Source of the DNA: Massilia timonae CCUG 45783
GTDB lineage: Bacteria > Pseudomonadota > Gammaproteobacteria > Burkholderiales > Burkholderiaceae_D
DNA: 64,000 bases
NCBI RefSeq assembly: GCF_000315425.1
Contig: NZ_JH992925.1
Location: 517,128 to 581,127 of the forward strand
Direction of reading: 5' to 3'
Shown: in pieces, positions 35,943 to 44,574 of the stretch
Numbering within the stretch: the first letter of the stretch is position 1
How the letters are laid out: every line of letters begins with the position of its first letter
Made by a program: the position numbers and the translations under genes
The notes under the pieces: generated by a model
Database searches by the model: none
What the model saw: only the letters and a program-made list of their open reading frames with translations
What the model was told of the DNA's origin: nothing

Positions 35943-37364
35943 TCATAGTATCTTCCCAGGATTCATGATGCCGAGCGGGTCGAGCGCGGCTTTGATGGCA
36001 CGCATCATGCCAAGTTCGACCGGCGACTTGTAGCGCGCCAGTTCTTCGCGCTTGAGCATGCCGATGCCGTGTTCGGCCGAGATCGAGCCGCCGGAATCCA
36101 CGACCAGGTCGTGCACGATGCGGTTGACCAGCGCCTGGTTTTCCAGGAAGGCCGCGTGCGACTGCCGGGCCGGCGGCGCCACGTTGTAGTGCAGGTTGCC
36201 GTCGCCCAGGTGGCCGAAGGTCACCGGCTGGCAGCCGGGAAAAGCTGCCTGCAGCGCGGCGTCGGCGCGCGCGATGAAGTCGGGGATGCGCGACACCGCC
36301 AGCGAGATATCGTGCTTGATGTTCTTGCCGGCCGCCGCCTGCGCCAGCGGGATGTGTTCGCGCAGCCGCCACAGGTCCAGGGCCTGCTTGTGCGAGGTCG
36401 CCACCACGGCGTCGCGCGCGGCGCCGGCTTCCAGCGCCTCGCCTATGCCCGATTCCAGCAGGCCGTGGGCATGTTCATCGGATTCATTGCTCGAGAGCTC
36501 GACCAAGGCGTATTGCGGATGCCGATCCGCGAACGGCCGCGGCAGGTCGGGAAACTGCGTCGCGACCAGGTCCAGGCAAAACGCGGACATCAGCTCGAAG
36601 CCGGTCAGCGCCGCCCCGCAGCGCGCCTGCAGCAGGCCGAGCAGATCGACGGCCTGGCGCGGTGAGTCGAGGGCGACCAGCGCGGTGAGGGCGGCGCGCG
36701 GCGCCGGATACAGTTTCAGCACCGCCGCCGTGATCACGCCCAGCGTGCCTTCGGCGCCGATGAAGAGTTCGCGCAGCGCATAGCCGGTATTGTCCTTGCG
36801 CAGGCCGCGCAAGCCGTCCCAGACTTCGCCCTGGGCGTTGACGACCTCGAGGCCCAGGCACAGCTCGCGGGTATTGCCGTAGCGTAGGACGGCGGTGCCG
36901 CCGGCATTGGTCGACAGGTTGCCGCCGATCGTGCAGCTGCCTTCGGCCGCCAGCGACAGCGGATACAGCATCCCGGCCTCGCTGGCCGCGGCCTGCACAT
37001 CGGCCAGGATGCAGCCGGCCTCCACCGTCATGGTGCGGTTCAGGGGATCGATGGCGCGGATGCGGTTCAGGCGCCGCAGCGACAGCACGATGGCCCGGCC
37101 CGAGGAGTCCGGGACGCTGCCCATGACCAGGCCGGTGCGCCCGCCTTGCGGCACGATCGGCACGCGCGCTGCGGCGCAGGCGGCGACGATGGCGGCCACT
37201 TGCGCGGTGTCGGATGGCAGGACCACCGCCAGGCCGCGTCCGTTGTAGCGGCCGCGCCAGTCGGCCATGAACGGCGCCATGGCGGCCTCGTCGGTGATCA
37301 CGTGGGCGTCGCCGGCGATCGCGCGGCAGCGCGCCAGCAGGGCATCGGGGCACGGCTCAGCCAT
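35943..37364 (-). CDS. FAD-binding oxidase, GlcD/D-2-hydroxyacid dehydrogenase type
   Basis: A 473-residue flavoprotein of the GlcD/D-lactate/D-2-hydroxyglutarate dehydrogenase family. The FAD domain shows VPIVPQGGRTGLVMGSVP and the pyrophosphate-binding block EGSCTIGGNLSTNAGG. The C-terminal cap has GHLGDGNLHYNV (metal-binding) and the closing SAEHGIGMLKRE and LDPLGIMNPGKIL. The substrate is probably a D-2-hydroxy acid, but it is not determined. It starts inside the DUF2069 stop with an 8-base overlap, linking it to the wrbA operon. Confidence 0.9.
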   Translation of the reverse strand: MAEPCPDALLARCRAIAGDAHVITDEAAMAPFMADWRGRYNGRGLAVVLPSDTAQVAAIVAACAAARVPIVPQGGRTGLVMGSVPDSSGRAIVLSLRRLNRIRAIDPLNRTMTVEAGCILADVQAAASEAGMLYPLSLAAEGSCTIGGNLSTNAGGTAVLRYGNTRELCLGLEVVNAQGEVWDGLRGLRKDNTGYALRELFIGAEGTLGVITAAVLKLYPAPRAALTALVALDSPRQAVDLLGLLQARCGAALTGFELMSAFCLDLVATQFPDLPRPFADRHPQYALVELSSNESDEHAHGLLESGIGEALEAGAARDAVVATSHKQALDLWRLREHIPLAQAAAGKNIKHDISLAVSRIPDFIARADAALQAAFPGCQPVTFGHLGDGNLHYNVAPPARQSHAAFLENQALVNRIVHDLVVDSGGSISAEHGIGMLKREELARYKSPVELGMMRAIKAALDPLGIMNPGKIL

Positions 37365-37758
37365 GCGGCACTTTGACCTTGTCCAGCAATTCCTTGGCCA
37401 GGCGCTGCGCCTCTTTCTTGTAGGGGCGCAGGTAGAGCAGGGCGCAGAAGTAATACACCACGACCAGGGCGATCTCGCCCATGGCCATGTGGCGCGAGGC
37501 CGGGCTCTGGTCGGCCCAGGCGCGCACCACGCCTTCGGCAAAATAGATCAGGATCAGCATCGACGACCATTGCAGGGTGTACAGGTCGCGCTTGATGACG
37601 CCGCGCAGCGGCAACAACAGGGGCAAAGCCTTCAGGGCCAGCAGCCAGCTACCAGGCTGCAGGGGCGCCACGTAGGCTTCCCAGGCGACCAGCCAGCCGA
37701 TCAGCCAGATCAGGCTGGCGATCGCTCCCACGTGAAAGACTTTTTTCCCTGTTCCCAT
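37357..37758 (-). CDS. DUF2069 membrane protein
   Basis: A 133-residue inner-membrane protein with four predicted helices (about 8-28, 38-58, 65-82 and 93-112) and the family features LLLPLRGVIKRDLYTLQWSS and YFAEGVVRAWAD. Function unknown. DUF2069 genes commonly accompany wrbA in proteobacteria, as here, where the start overlaps the wrbA stop by one base (TGATG). Confidence 0.88.
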   Translation of the reverse strand: MGTGKKVFHVGAIASLIWLIGWLVAWEAYVAPLQPGSWLLALKALPLLLPLRGVIKRDLYTLQWSSMLILIYFAEGVVRAWADQSPASRHMAMGEIALVVVYYFCALLYLRPYKKEAQRLAKELLDKVKVPHG

Positions 37759-38369
37759 CAGCGGTTTCCCTGCAGTTTCAGGGCCGCCTCTGCCAGGCGG
37801 CGACCGAGCGCTATCGCCAGCGTACGCTCTTCTTCGGTAACGGGGCGCTTGCCATCGACGCCGGCCCAGTGGGTCGCGCCGTAGGGGCTGCCGCCGCTCG
37901 CGGTGTTCATCAGTTCGGGATGGGTATAGGGCAGGCCCATCACCATCATCCCGTGGTGCAGCAAGGGGATCATCATCGACAGCAGGGTCGCTTCCTGGCC
38001 GCCGTGCAGGCTGCCGGTGGAAGCGAAGACGACGGCCGGCTTGCCGGACAGCGACCCGTTGACCCATTCGGTCGCGGTGCCGTCGAGGAAGTATTTCATG
38101 CTCGCGGCCATATTGCCGAAGCGCGTAGGCGAGCCCAGCGCCAGGGCAGCGCATTCGCGCAGGTCGTCCAGTTCGACGTAGGGCGAGCCCTGGTCGGGAA
38201 TCCCGGGCGCGGTCGCTTCGGCCACCGACGACACCGGCGGCACGGTGCGCAGCCGGGCCTCGGCCCCCGGCACGCTGTCGATGCCCTGGGCGATCAGTTC
38301 GGCCAGCTTGCGCGTGGCGCCATGGCGCGAATAGTAGAGGACGAGGATGCTCAGTGGGGTCGTGTTCAT
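37758..38369 (-). CDS. wrbA: NAD(P)H:quinone oxidoreductase WrbA
   Basis: A 203-residue flavodoxin-fold quinone reductase protecting against oxidative stress. The FMN phosphate loop is LYYSRHGATRKLA; GSPTRFGNMAASMKYFLD, FASTGSLHGGQEATLLSMM and LPYTHPEL are WrbA landmarks. It is the first gene of a tightly coupled leftward operon wrbA-DUF2069-FAD oxidase and is divergent from the YihY-family gene 71 bases away. Confidence 0.95.
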   Translation of the reverse strand: MNTTPLSILVLYYSRHGATRKLAELIAQGIDSVPGAEARLRTVPPVSSVAEATAPGIPDQGSPYVELDDLRECAALALGSPTRFGNMAASMKYFLDGTATEWVNGSLSGKPAVVFASTGSLHGGQEATLLSMMIPLLHHGMMVMGLPYTHPELMNTASGGSPYGATHWAGVDGKRPVTEEERTLAIALGRRLAEAALKLQGNR

Positions 38370-38440
38370 CCTTGGTATTATAGTGCGGTTTGTTGAAATG
38401 ACATGCTGGCGACGATGACGAATACGGTAAATCCAACACC

Positions 38441-39850
38441 ATGGCGAACAAGACGGTGACCGGGGCGGTGAGTGGCGTGTCGCGTGCCAGTGGCGAGTTC
38501 GCGGGTGGCGGCGCCGAGCGCGGCCTGACCTGGCCCGAGGCGCGCGACCTGGTGCGCTTCGCCGTGCGTCGTCTGCGCGAGGAGCGCCTGCCGCAGGTGG
38601 CGGGCAGCCTGACCTTCACCACGACCCTGGCCCTGGTGCCGTTGCTCACCATCGTGCTGGCGATCTTTACCATGTTCCCGGCCTTCGGCCAGGTGCGCGA
38701 GATGATCGACGCCTGGTTCGTGCAGAACCTGATGCCCAAGGCCATCGCCAGCACGATCAGCGGCAACCTGACGCAGTTCGCCGACAAGGCCAAGGGGCTG
38801 TCGGCCCTCGGGGCGGTGGCGCTGCTGTTCACCACGGCCGCCACGATGAGCCTGATCGAGCGCGTGTTCAACCAGATCTGGAGCGTGCGCCAGCCGCGCC
38901 CGCTGCCCCAGCGCCTGCTGGTCTACTGGGCCCTGCTGACGCTGGGGCCGCTGCTGTTCGGCCTGTCGATCAGTTTCACCTCGCAGCTGGTGGACGTGAC
39001 CGGCGGCCTGGAGCAGGGCGCCTCCCTGCTCGGCACCCTGTTCTTCACCCTGGCCTCGGTGGCGGTCACCACCGCCGGCTACACCTTGCTGTACGTCGTG
39101 GTGCCCAACCGCAAGGTGGCCTGGCGCGACGCGTTCTGGGGCGCGCTGGCGGCGGCGATGGCCTTCGAGGTCGCCAAGCGCGGCTTCGGCCTGTTCATCC
39201 GCCAGTTCCCGACCTACGCCATCATCTATGGCGCGCTGGCGGCGCTGCCATTGTTCCTGGTCTGGATTTACGTCACCTGGATGATCACGCTGGTCGGCGC
39301 GGTATTGACGGCGGCGCTGCCGGTGGTCAAGCATGAACGCTGGTGGTACCAGCCGGCGCCGGGTGGCGCCTTCGTCGACGCGATGTCGGTGCTCAAGGTG
39401 TTGTACGGCAGCGCGAAGCTGAGCGGCAATGCGCTGGTGGCGAGCAGCACGATCCGCGATCACACCCGGATCGGCTACGACGAGCTGGGCCGCCTGCTGG
39501 ACCGGATGGTGGCCGAGGGCTGGGTCGGCCGGGTGCAGGACGACGCCCCGGCGCGGGCCGGCTGGCGTTTCAACCGCGGCGGCAGCCAGGAGAACTGGGT
39601 GCTGCTGGCCGATCCGGCGAGCCTGCGCCTGGCCGACGTCTACCGGCTGTTCGTGTTCGACTGCGCGGCGGCGGAAGGCGCGCAGCGCGAAGAGGGCGGG
39701 CCGGACACGCCGCTGGCGCTCGACGTCGGCAACCTCGCGCGCCAGGTCGAGGAGGCGGTCGAGGCGGGGCTGGAGCAGACGCTGGCGGCGCACTTCGGCG
39801 ATCCCGAAGATGCCGTGCTGGCGGACATTGAGGCGCGCGCTACCAGCTGA
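38441..39850 (+). CDS. YihY/BrkB family inner-membrane protein
   Basis: A 469-residue protein. The BrkB/YihY domain with about six helices spans residues 30-300 (AGSLTFTTTLALVPLLTIVLA, ATMSLIERVFNQIW and VPNRKVAWRDAFWGA are signatures). The C-terminal 150 residues form a soluble region with a winged-helix-like part (IGYDELGRLLDRMVAEGWVG). The family was once called ribonuclease BN, but this is now considered wrong; the function is unclear. It faces away from wrbA. Confidence 0.88.
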   Translation: MANKTVTGAVSGVSRASGEFAGGGAERGLTWPEARDLVRFAVRRLREERLPQVAGSLTFTTTLALVPLLTIVLAIFTMFPAFGQVREMIDAWFVQNLMPKAIASTISGNLTQFADKAKGLSALGAVALLFTTAATMSLIERVFNQIWSVRQPRPLPQRLLVYWALLTLGPLLFGLSISFTSQLVDVTGGLEQGASLLGTLFFTLASVAVTTAGYTLLYVVVPNRKVAWRDAFWGALAAAMAFEVAKRGFGLFIRQFPTYAIIYGALAALPLFLVWIYVTWMITLVGAVLTAALPVVKHERWWYQPAPGGAFVDAMSVLKVLYGSAKLSGNALVASSTIRDHTRIGYDELGRLLDRMVAEGWVGRVQDDAPARAGWRFNRGGSQENWVLLADPASLRLADVYRLFVFDCAAAEGAQREEGGPDTPLALDVGNLARQVEEAVEAGLEQTLAAHFGDPEDAVLADIEARATS

Positions 39851-40017
39851 GCTTGCCGTCGTGACGGCGCTTTCTTGACTCACGCTATGTTTTGACGCGT
39901 TGGCCGGGCCGGCGATATTGCCTCCGGCGACACTCACGCTTAGGCTGAAGACACTGTCCGGAAATCAATACCGGGCGTGTCTTTCCAGCCAGGAGTGATG
40001 ATGAACACCATGCGGAT

Positions 40018-40595
40018 GCCAACCCCGGCGAGATGGCGTTCACGCGATATTCGGCCACGACAAGCTCACCATCGACGAGGTCACGTCCGCCATCACCGCC
40101 TTCGAGGAAACGCTGGTCACGCCCAATGCGCGCTTCGACAAGTGGCTGCAGGGCGACCAGACGGCGATCGATGCGCAGGAGTTGCGGCGCTACGGGTTGT
40201 TCAAGAGCAGCGGCTGCATCGCCTGCCACAACGGTCCGAACGTCGGCGGCGCCTCGTTCCAGAAGATGGGGCTGATCGAAGCCTGCAAGACGACCAGCAC
40301 GGCCGAAGGCCGCTTTGCCGTCACCAAGCAGGACATCGACCGCTTCTATTTCAAGGTGCCGACCTCGCGCAACGTCGAGCTGACCTATCCGTATTTCCAT
40401 GACGGCGCGGCCGATACTCTGGGCCAGGCCGTGGACACGATGGGCCGCCTGCAACTGGGCAGGAAGTTCAGCGAGGCCGAGATCGCCGACGTGGTCGCCT
40501 TCCTGAAGACGCTGACCGGCGAGCAGCCCCGGGTCGTGCTGCCGATCCTGCCGCCGTCGAGCGACGCGACCAAGCGGCCTCAGCCTTTCGACTGA
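40018..40595 (+). pseudogene. remnant of a di-heme cytochrome c peroxidase gene
   Basis: The frame from about 40050 to 40595 encodes the C-terminal domain of a bacterial cytochrome c peroxidase/MauG-type protein: FGHDKLTIDEV, TPNARFDKWLQGD, the heme motif GCIACHNGPNVGG and YFHDGAADTLGQAV. No start codon precedes it in frame; a TGA lies at 40002-40004. In a different frame at 40018-40044 the sequence reads ANPGEMAFT, which is the peroxidase segment that should precede this part by some 20-25 residues. So the gene has lost its N-terminal heme domain and signal peptide and carries an out-of-frame deletion near 40045-40050. Function is presumably lost. Confidence 0.75.
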
Positions 40596-40620
40596 GTGGG
40601 CAGCTGGGTTGGCGTTCTGG

Positions 40621-41661
40621 TCAAAGCGAAGCCGGGGTGGCTTTCAGATGCTGGTCGAAGAATTCGATGACGCTGGCGTTCATGCGCGCATGGAAGGCTG
40701 GCCGGTCGAATCCCTCGCCATCGTCGCACAGCGCCGGTGGTCCCAGGACGCCGCACGGCACCAGGAATGAAAAATGTCCGGCCCCGGGAACCGAGTGGAA
40801 TTGTGCGCGCTCGCCCAGCGCATCGCGCAGCGGCTTGCTGTTGCTGGCATAGCTGACGAGCCGATCCTGCTCGCCACTCCACAGCTGGACGGGCACGCGG
40901 ACGTCCCGCAAGGCATCCGGTCCCATCAGGAAGCCCAGGCCGGGCGCCGCCACGACCAGGGCCTTGATTCGTGGATCATGGGAATAGTTGTTGCCCAGTT
41001 GCGCTGCCTCGGGGTCCAGCAGCGGAGAGTGCCCGTCCCGGAACAGCTGGCAAACGAACTCGGGCGTCTCGGCGCAATGGTGTGCAATCTGGCGCAGGTC
41101 CGGCCGGGCGCCGGCGGAGGCCAGCAACGTGGCGCCGCCCGCGGAGAACCCATACGCCCCGATCCGGCCCGGGTCGATGGCTGCGCTGCCTCTCCACCTC
41201 GTGAGCAGATGGTCGATGGCGATGCCGACCTGCCTGGTGCGTCCGCTGATCCAGGGCACGGTGCCGGCAGCGCTCTGGTCGATGTGATTGTCGCCGGGGT
41301 GCATGGGCGCCGCGACGACGTAGCCGGCATCGGACAGCGCGAGCGCCAGGTCTGCGTGGCTGCCCGGACCGCCGGCATTTCCGTGTGAAATCACCACCAG
41401 CGGCAAGTTCCGTCCTGATACCGGCGCATCGCGCGCCACTGCCATCAGCCTGAGGCCGAGCCAGGTGGTCGGCCAGGCGCGCGCTTCGGTCGGATACCAG
41501 ATGGCGACCGCGAATGCCTGGCCATCGGTGTCGTTCACGCGGACCAGATCGAATCCAACGGGGCGCTCGGCGCGCAAGGCGGTCCCGACCAGGACGATGC
41601 CGAACGCAGTGGCCCCGGCGAGCAAGACGATCGACAGGCGGCGAATCCATTTCATCGTCAT
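40621..41661 (-). CDS. alpha/beta hydrolase, exported (dienelactone-hydrolase/PAF-AH-like)
   Basis: A 346-residue hydrolase. Residues 1-30 look like a signal peptide or membrane anchor. The fold shows LPLVVISHGNAGG (oxyanion loop), the nucleophile elbow GAYGFSAGG, LWSGEQDRLVSY with the acidic residue and a C-terminal His in VPGAGHFSFLVPC. It resembles predicted dienelactone hydrolases and platelet-activating-factor acetylhydrolase-like proteins. The start may be 41661 or the ATG two codons later. The substrate is unknown. Confidence 0.78.
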   Translation of the reverse strand: MTMKWIRRLSIVLLAGATAFGIVLVGTALRAERPVGFDLVRVNDTDGQAFAVAIWYPTEARAWPTTWLGLRLMAVARDAPVSGRNLPLVVISHGNAGGPGSHADLALALSDAGYVVAAPMHPGDNHIDQSAAGTVPWISGRTRQVGIAIDHLLTRWRGSAAIDPGRIGAYGFSAGGATLLASAGARPDLRQIAHHCAETPEFVCQLFRDGHSPLLDPEAAQLGNNYSHDPRIKALVVAAPGLGFLMGPDALRDVRVPVQLWSGEQDRLVSYASNSKPLRDALGERAQFHSVPGAGHFSFLVPCGVLGPPALCDDGEGFDRPAFHARMNASVIEFFDQHLKATPASL

Positions 41662-41740
41662 TTTCCGAATAGGAAAGAATCGCCTTATATTGCCCCTAAA
41701 AACAGGAAAAGAACATCCTCCGGAAATAAATTTTCCCTTG

Positions 41741-42550
41741 TTATCGGCTCATTGCAACAAAGCCGAGCAAGGCGTCGAGCACCGCATCCGGCGCTTCGCT
41801 CATCATCGCGTGGCCGGCGTCGACGGTGACGATCTTGCCGTGCCGGAGCGCACCGGTCAGCAGCTTCGTCGAGCGCGGCGGCGTCATCATGTCCTTCATG
41901 CCCTGCACGAACAGCGTCGGACAGGCAACCGAGGCGGCGGCAGTCTCGCCATTCGCATACGCATTGCAGGCGGCGAAATCCGTATGGAACAGCTGCGGCG
42001 CGCCGCGCGCCGCCATGCGCTGCATCAGGCGCCGCGCGGTGTTGATCACGGAGATGCCCGGACCGGCGGTCGAGGGGCCGGGCAGCCAGGAGGCATGCGA
42101 CCAGGCGGCGACCATGTCGATGGCCGCGTCCTGTTCGGTGCGCGCGGCTTCCAGCAGCGCGTCCGATACCCGCATCGGGTAGGCGGCGCCCAGCAGGGCC
42201 AAGCCGCTCACGCGCTCTGGCGCGCGGTGGGTCGCATCCAGCGCGATGAGCGCGCCCATGCTGTGCCCGGCCAGGACGGCGCGCTTTACGCCGGCCACGG
42301 CAAGCAAAGCCAGGATCCAGTCCGCCATCGCTTCGACGCGCTGCAAGGGCGGGCCGCTGCTGCGGCCGTGCCCCGGCAGATCCGGCGCCAGCACCGCGTA
42401 GCCGCGATGGGCGAGGGCGCGGCTCTGCAGGGCCCAGACGGAATGGTCGTTCTGCGCGCCGTGAAGCAGCACGACGGCCGGCTGGCTTGGGTCGAATGCC
42501 TTGCCGCCGGTGTAGCAGTAGGCCTGATGGCCATGAACGTCGAGCAGCAT
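41741..42550 (-). CDS. alpha/beta hydrolase
   Basis: A 269-residue hydrolase with VVLLHGAQNDHSVW, PDLPGHGRSSGPP, the nucleophile elbow AGHSMGA and a C-terminal His in VDAGHAMM. No signal peptide. It lies one base after the metY stop, so the two are probably read together; in related genomes hydrolases of this kind often follow sulfhydrylase genes. A homoserine acyltransferase role is unlikely at this length. The substrate is unknown. Confidence 0.82.
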   Translation of the reverse strand: MLLDVHGHQAYCYTGGKAFDPSQPAVVLLHGAQNDHSVWALQSRALAHRGYAVLAPDLPGHGRSSGPPLQRVEAMADWILALLAVAGVKRAVLAGHSMGALIALDATHRAPERVSGLALLGAAYPMRVSDALLEAARTEQDAAIDMVAAWSHASWLPGPSTAGPGISVINTARRLMQRMAARGAPQLFHTDFAACNAYANGETAAASVACPTLFVQGMKDMMTPPRSTKLLTGALRHGKIVTVDAGHAMMSEAPDAVLDALLGFVAMSR

Positions 42551-42551
42551 C

Positions 42552-43862
42552 TCAGGCCCCCTTCGCGGCCAGTTTCAAGCCACGCTTCAAGTCGTCGATC
42601 AGGTCGTCCGGGTCTTCCAGCCCGATCGACAGGCGCAATGTGCCTTCCGTGACCCCGCTGGCCGCCAGGTGCCCGGCCGGCACCCGGAAATGGGTGGTCG
42701 ATGCCGGATGGATGACCAGCGACCTGGCGTCGCCCACGTTCGCCAGATGCGAGAACACCTGCAAACCGTCGGCGAAACGGCGGCCGGCGGCGCGGTCGCC
42801 TTTCAGCTCGAAGGTGAAGACCGCGCCGCAGCCTTTCGGCAGGATACGCTGCGCCAGCGCATGGTCCGGGTGGCTGTCGAGTTCCGGATAGGACACCGAC
42901 GCCACCATCGGCTGCGTGGCGAGGAACTCGACCACGCGCCGGGTATTGGCGACGTGGCGCTCCATGCGCAGGCCGAGCGTCTCGACGCCCTGCAGGATGG
43001 CGAAGGCGTTGTGCGGGCTCATTGCGGCGCCGAAGTCGCGCAAGCCTTCGCGCCGCGCGCGCAGGGCGAAGGCGCCGACGGTCGACTCTTCGCTGAACAC
43101 CATGCCATGAAAGCCCTCATATGGCTCGCACAGGGTGGCGAAGCGGCCGCTCCGGTCATGCGCGGCCTGCCAGTCGAAGGTGCCGCCATCGACCAGCAGG
43201 CCGCCGATCGCGGTGCCGTGGCCGCACAGGAACTTGGTGGCCGAGTGGAACAGCAGGTCGGCGCCCAGCTCGAAGGGGCGCTGCAGGTACGGCGTGGTGA
43301 AGGTCGCATCGACCATCAGCGGCAGGTCGTGCGCGTGCCCGAGCCCCGCGATCGCCGGGATGTCGAGCACGTCCAGGCCCGGATTGCCGAGCGTTTCGCC
43401 GAATAGTAATTTCGTCGTTGGCCTGATCGCGGCGCGCCAGGCATCGAGGTCGCGCGGGTCGACGAAGGTGGTCTCGACGCCGAACCTGCGCAGGGTATGG
43501 GCCAGCAGGTTGTGCGAACCGCCGTACAGCGCGCGCGAGGCCACGATATGGTCGCCGGCGCCCACCAGCGTGCTCAATCCCAGGTGCATGGCCGCCTGGC
43601 CGCTGGCGGTGGCGATGCCGGCCACGCCGCCTTCGAGCGCCGCGATGCGCTCTTCGAGCACCGCATTGGTCGGATTCGAGATGCGCGAATACACATGGCC
43701 GCTCTGTTCCATATTGAACAGCGCCGCGCCATGCTCGGAGTCGCGGAAGGCGAACGAGGACGTGAAATGGATCGGCGTGGCGCGCGCGCCGGTGGCGGGA
43801 TCGGGTGCGCTGCCCGCGTGCAGGGACAGGGTGTCGAAACCGGGAGGTCGGGGAGCGCTCAT
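42552..43862 (-). CDS. metY: O-acetylhomoserine sulfhydrylase (Cys/Met metabolism PLP enzyme)
   Basis: A 436-residue PLP enzyme of the Cys/Met family that joins an activated homoserine and sulfide to homocysteine. Motifs are ATPIHFTSSFAFRDSEHG, YSRISNPTNAVLEERIAALEGG, MVDATFTTPYL and the PLP lysine in HSATKFLCGHGTAIGG. The length and the sequence around the lysine favour MetY over the shorter MetZ. The 128 bases upstream hold no riboswitch that I can recognise. Confidence 0.88.
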   Translation of the reverse strand: MSAPRPPGFDTLSLHAGSAPDPATGARATPIHFTSSFAFRDSEHGAALFNMEQSGHVYSRISNPTNAVLEERIAALEGGVAGIATASGQAAMHLGLSTLVGAGDHIVASRALYGGSHNLLAHTLRRFGVETTFVDPRDLDAWRAAIRPTTKLLFGETLGNPGLDVLDIPAIAGLGHAHDLPLMVDATFTTPYLQRPFELGADLLFHSATKFLCGHGTAIGGLLVDGGTFDWQAAHDRSGRFATLCEPYEGFHGMVFSEESTVGAFALRARREGLRDFGAAMSPHNAFAILQGVETLGLRMERHVANTRRVVEFLATQPMVASVSYPELDSHPDHALAQRILPKGCGAVFTFELKGDRAAGRRFADGLQVFSHLANVGDARSLVIHPASTTHFRVPAGHLAASGVTEGTLRLSIGLEDPDDLIDDLKRGLKLAAKGA

Positions 43863-44062
43863 GCTGGACTCGTATCAAAGGGATGGCGCATCCTAGCAGT
43901 TATGGGTCTTTGCGCAATCTGCGCTGCACCATCTTGTCACTGAGCGCGCACCATGATGCAGCGCAACGCTGGATTTTTTGGCGGGCATAGGCTACAGTCG
44001 GTGTTATGCCTTATACAAATTTATCCAGTATCAGCAATATTGACGAAGCGGGGGTGGCGAAC

Positions 44063-44515
44063 ATGAAAGTTTCGGAAATCCTGCAAGTGAAGGGCAATAT
44101 CCTGTACACCGTGACGCCTGACCAGCCGCTGGTCGACGCGGTGACCACGATGTCCGAGAACGATATCGGTTCGCTGGTGGTGATGGAGTACGGCGACCTG
44201 GTCGGGATGCTGACCTTCCGCGAAGTGCTCAAGGCGCTGCACGCGAACGGCGGCTCGGTCGGCGCCGGCACCGTGCGCCGCCACATGGACGACAGCCCGA
44301 TCACCGTGACCCCGGACACCGAAGTCAACGAGGTGCGCCGCATCATGCTCGAAAAGCATGCGCGCTACCTGCCGGTGATGGACGCCCGCACCCTGCTGGG
44401 CGTGATCTCGTTCTACGACGTCGCGCGCGCCGTGCTCGAAGCGCAAAGCTTCGAGAACCGCATGCTCAAGGCGTATATCCGCGATTGGCCGGCGGAGCAG
44501 AACGCGCCGGATTGA
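44063..44515 (+). CDS. CBS-domain pair protein
   Basis: A 150-residue protein made of two CBS domains (about 5-60 and 78-135), which bind adenine nucleotides and act as energy sensors. The start MKVSEILQVKGN at 44063 matches relatives and is preceded by a GGGGGTGG box; an in-frame ATG at 44006 would add 19 residues of no known similarity. MSENDIGSLVVMEYGDLVGM and EKHARYLPVMD are the CBS signatures. Target unknown. Confidence 0.88.
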   Translation: MKVSEILQVKGNILYTVTPDQPLVDAVTTMSENDIGSLVVMEYGDLVGMLTFREVLKALHANGGSVGAGTVRRHMDDSPITVTPDTEVNEVRRIMLEKHARYLPVMDARTLLGVISFYDVARAVLEAQSFENRMLKAYIRDWPAEQNAPD

Positions 44516-44574
44516 ACCTCCGCGGGAATGACGCTGGTTTGATGTATCGATGACGATGCCGATCGCGGCATCGT

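Noticed and set aside
39977..40402. 141-codon open frame starting near 39977
   Set aside because: It reads the peroxidase remnant in the wrong frame; the heme motif and peroxidase blocks are in another frame.
43863..44062. possible methionine-related riboswitch upstream of metY
   Set aside because: I looked for SAM- or SAH-type conserved cores on the minus strand and saw none.
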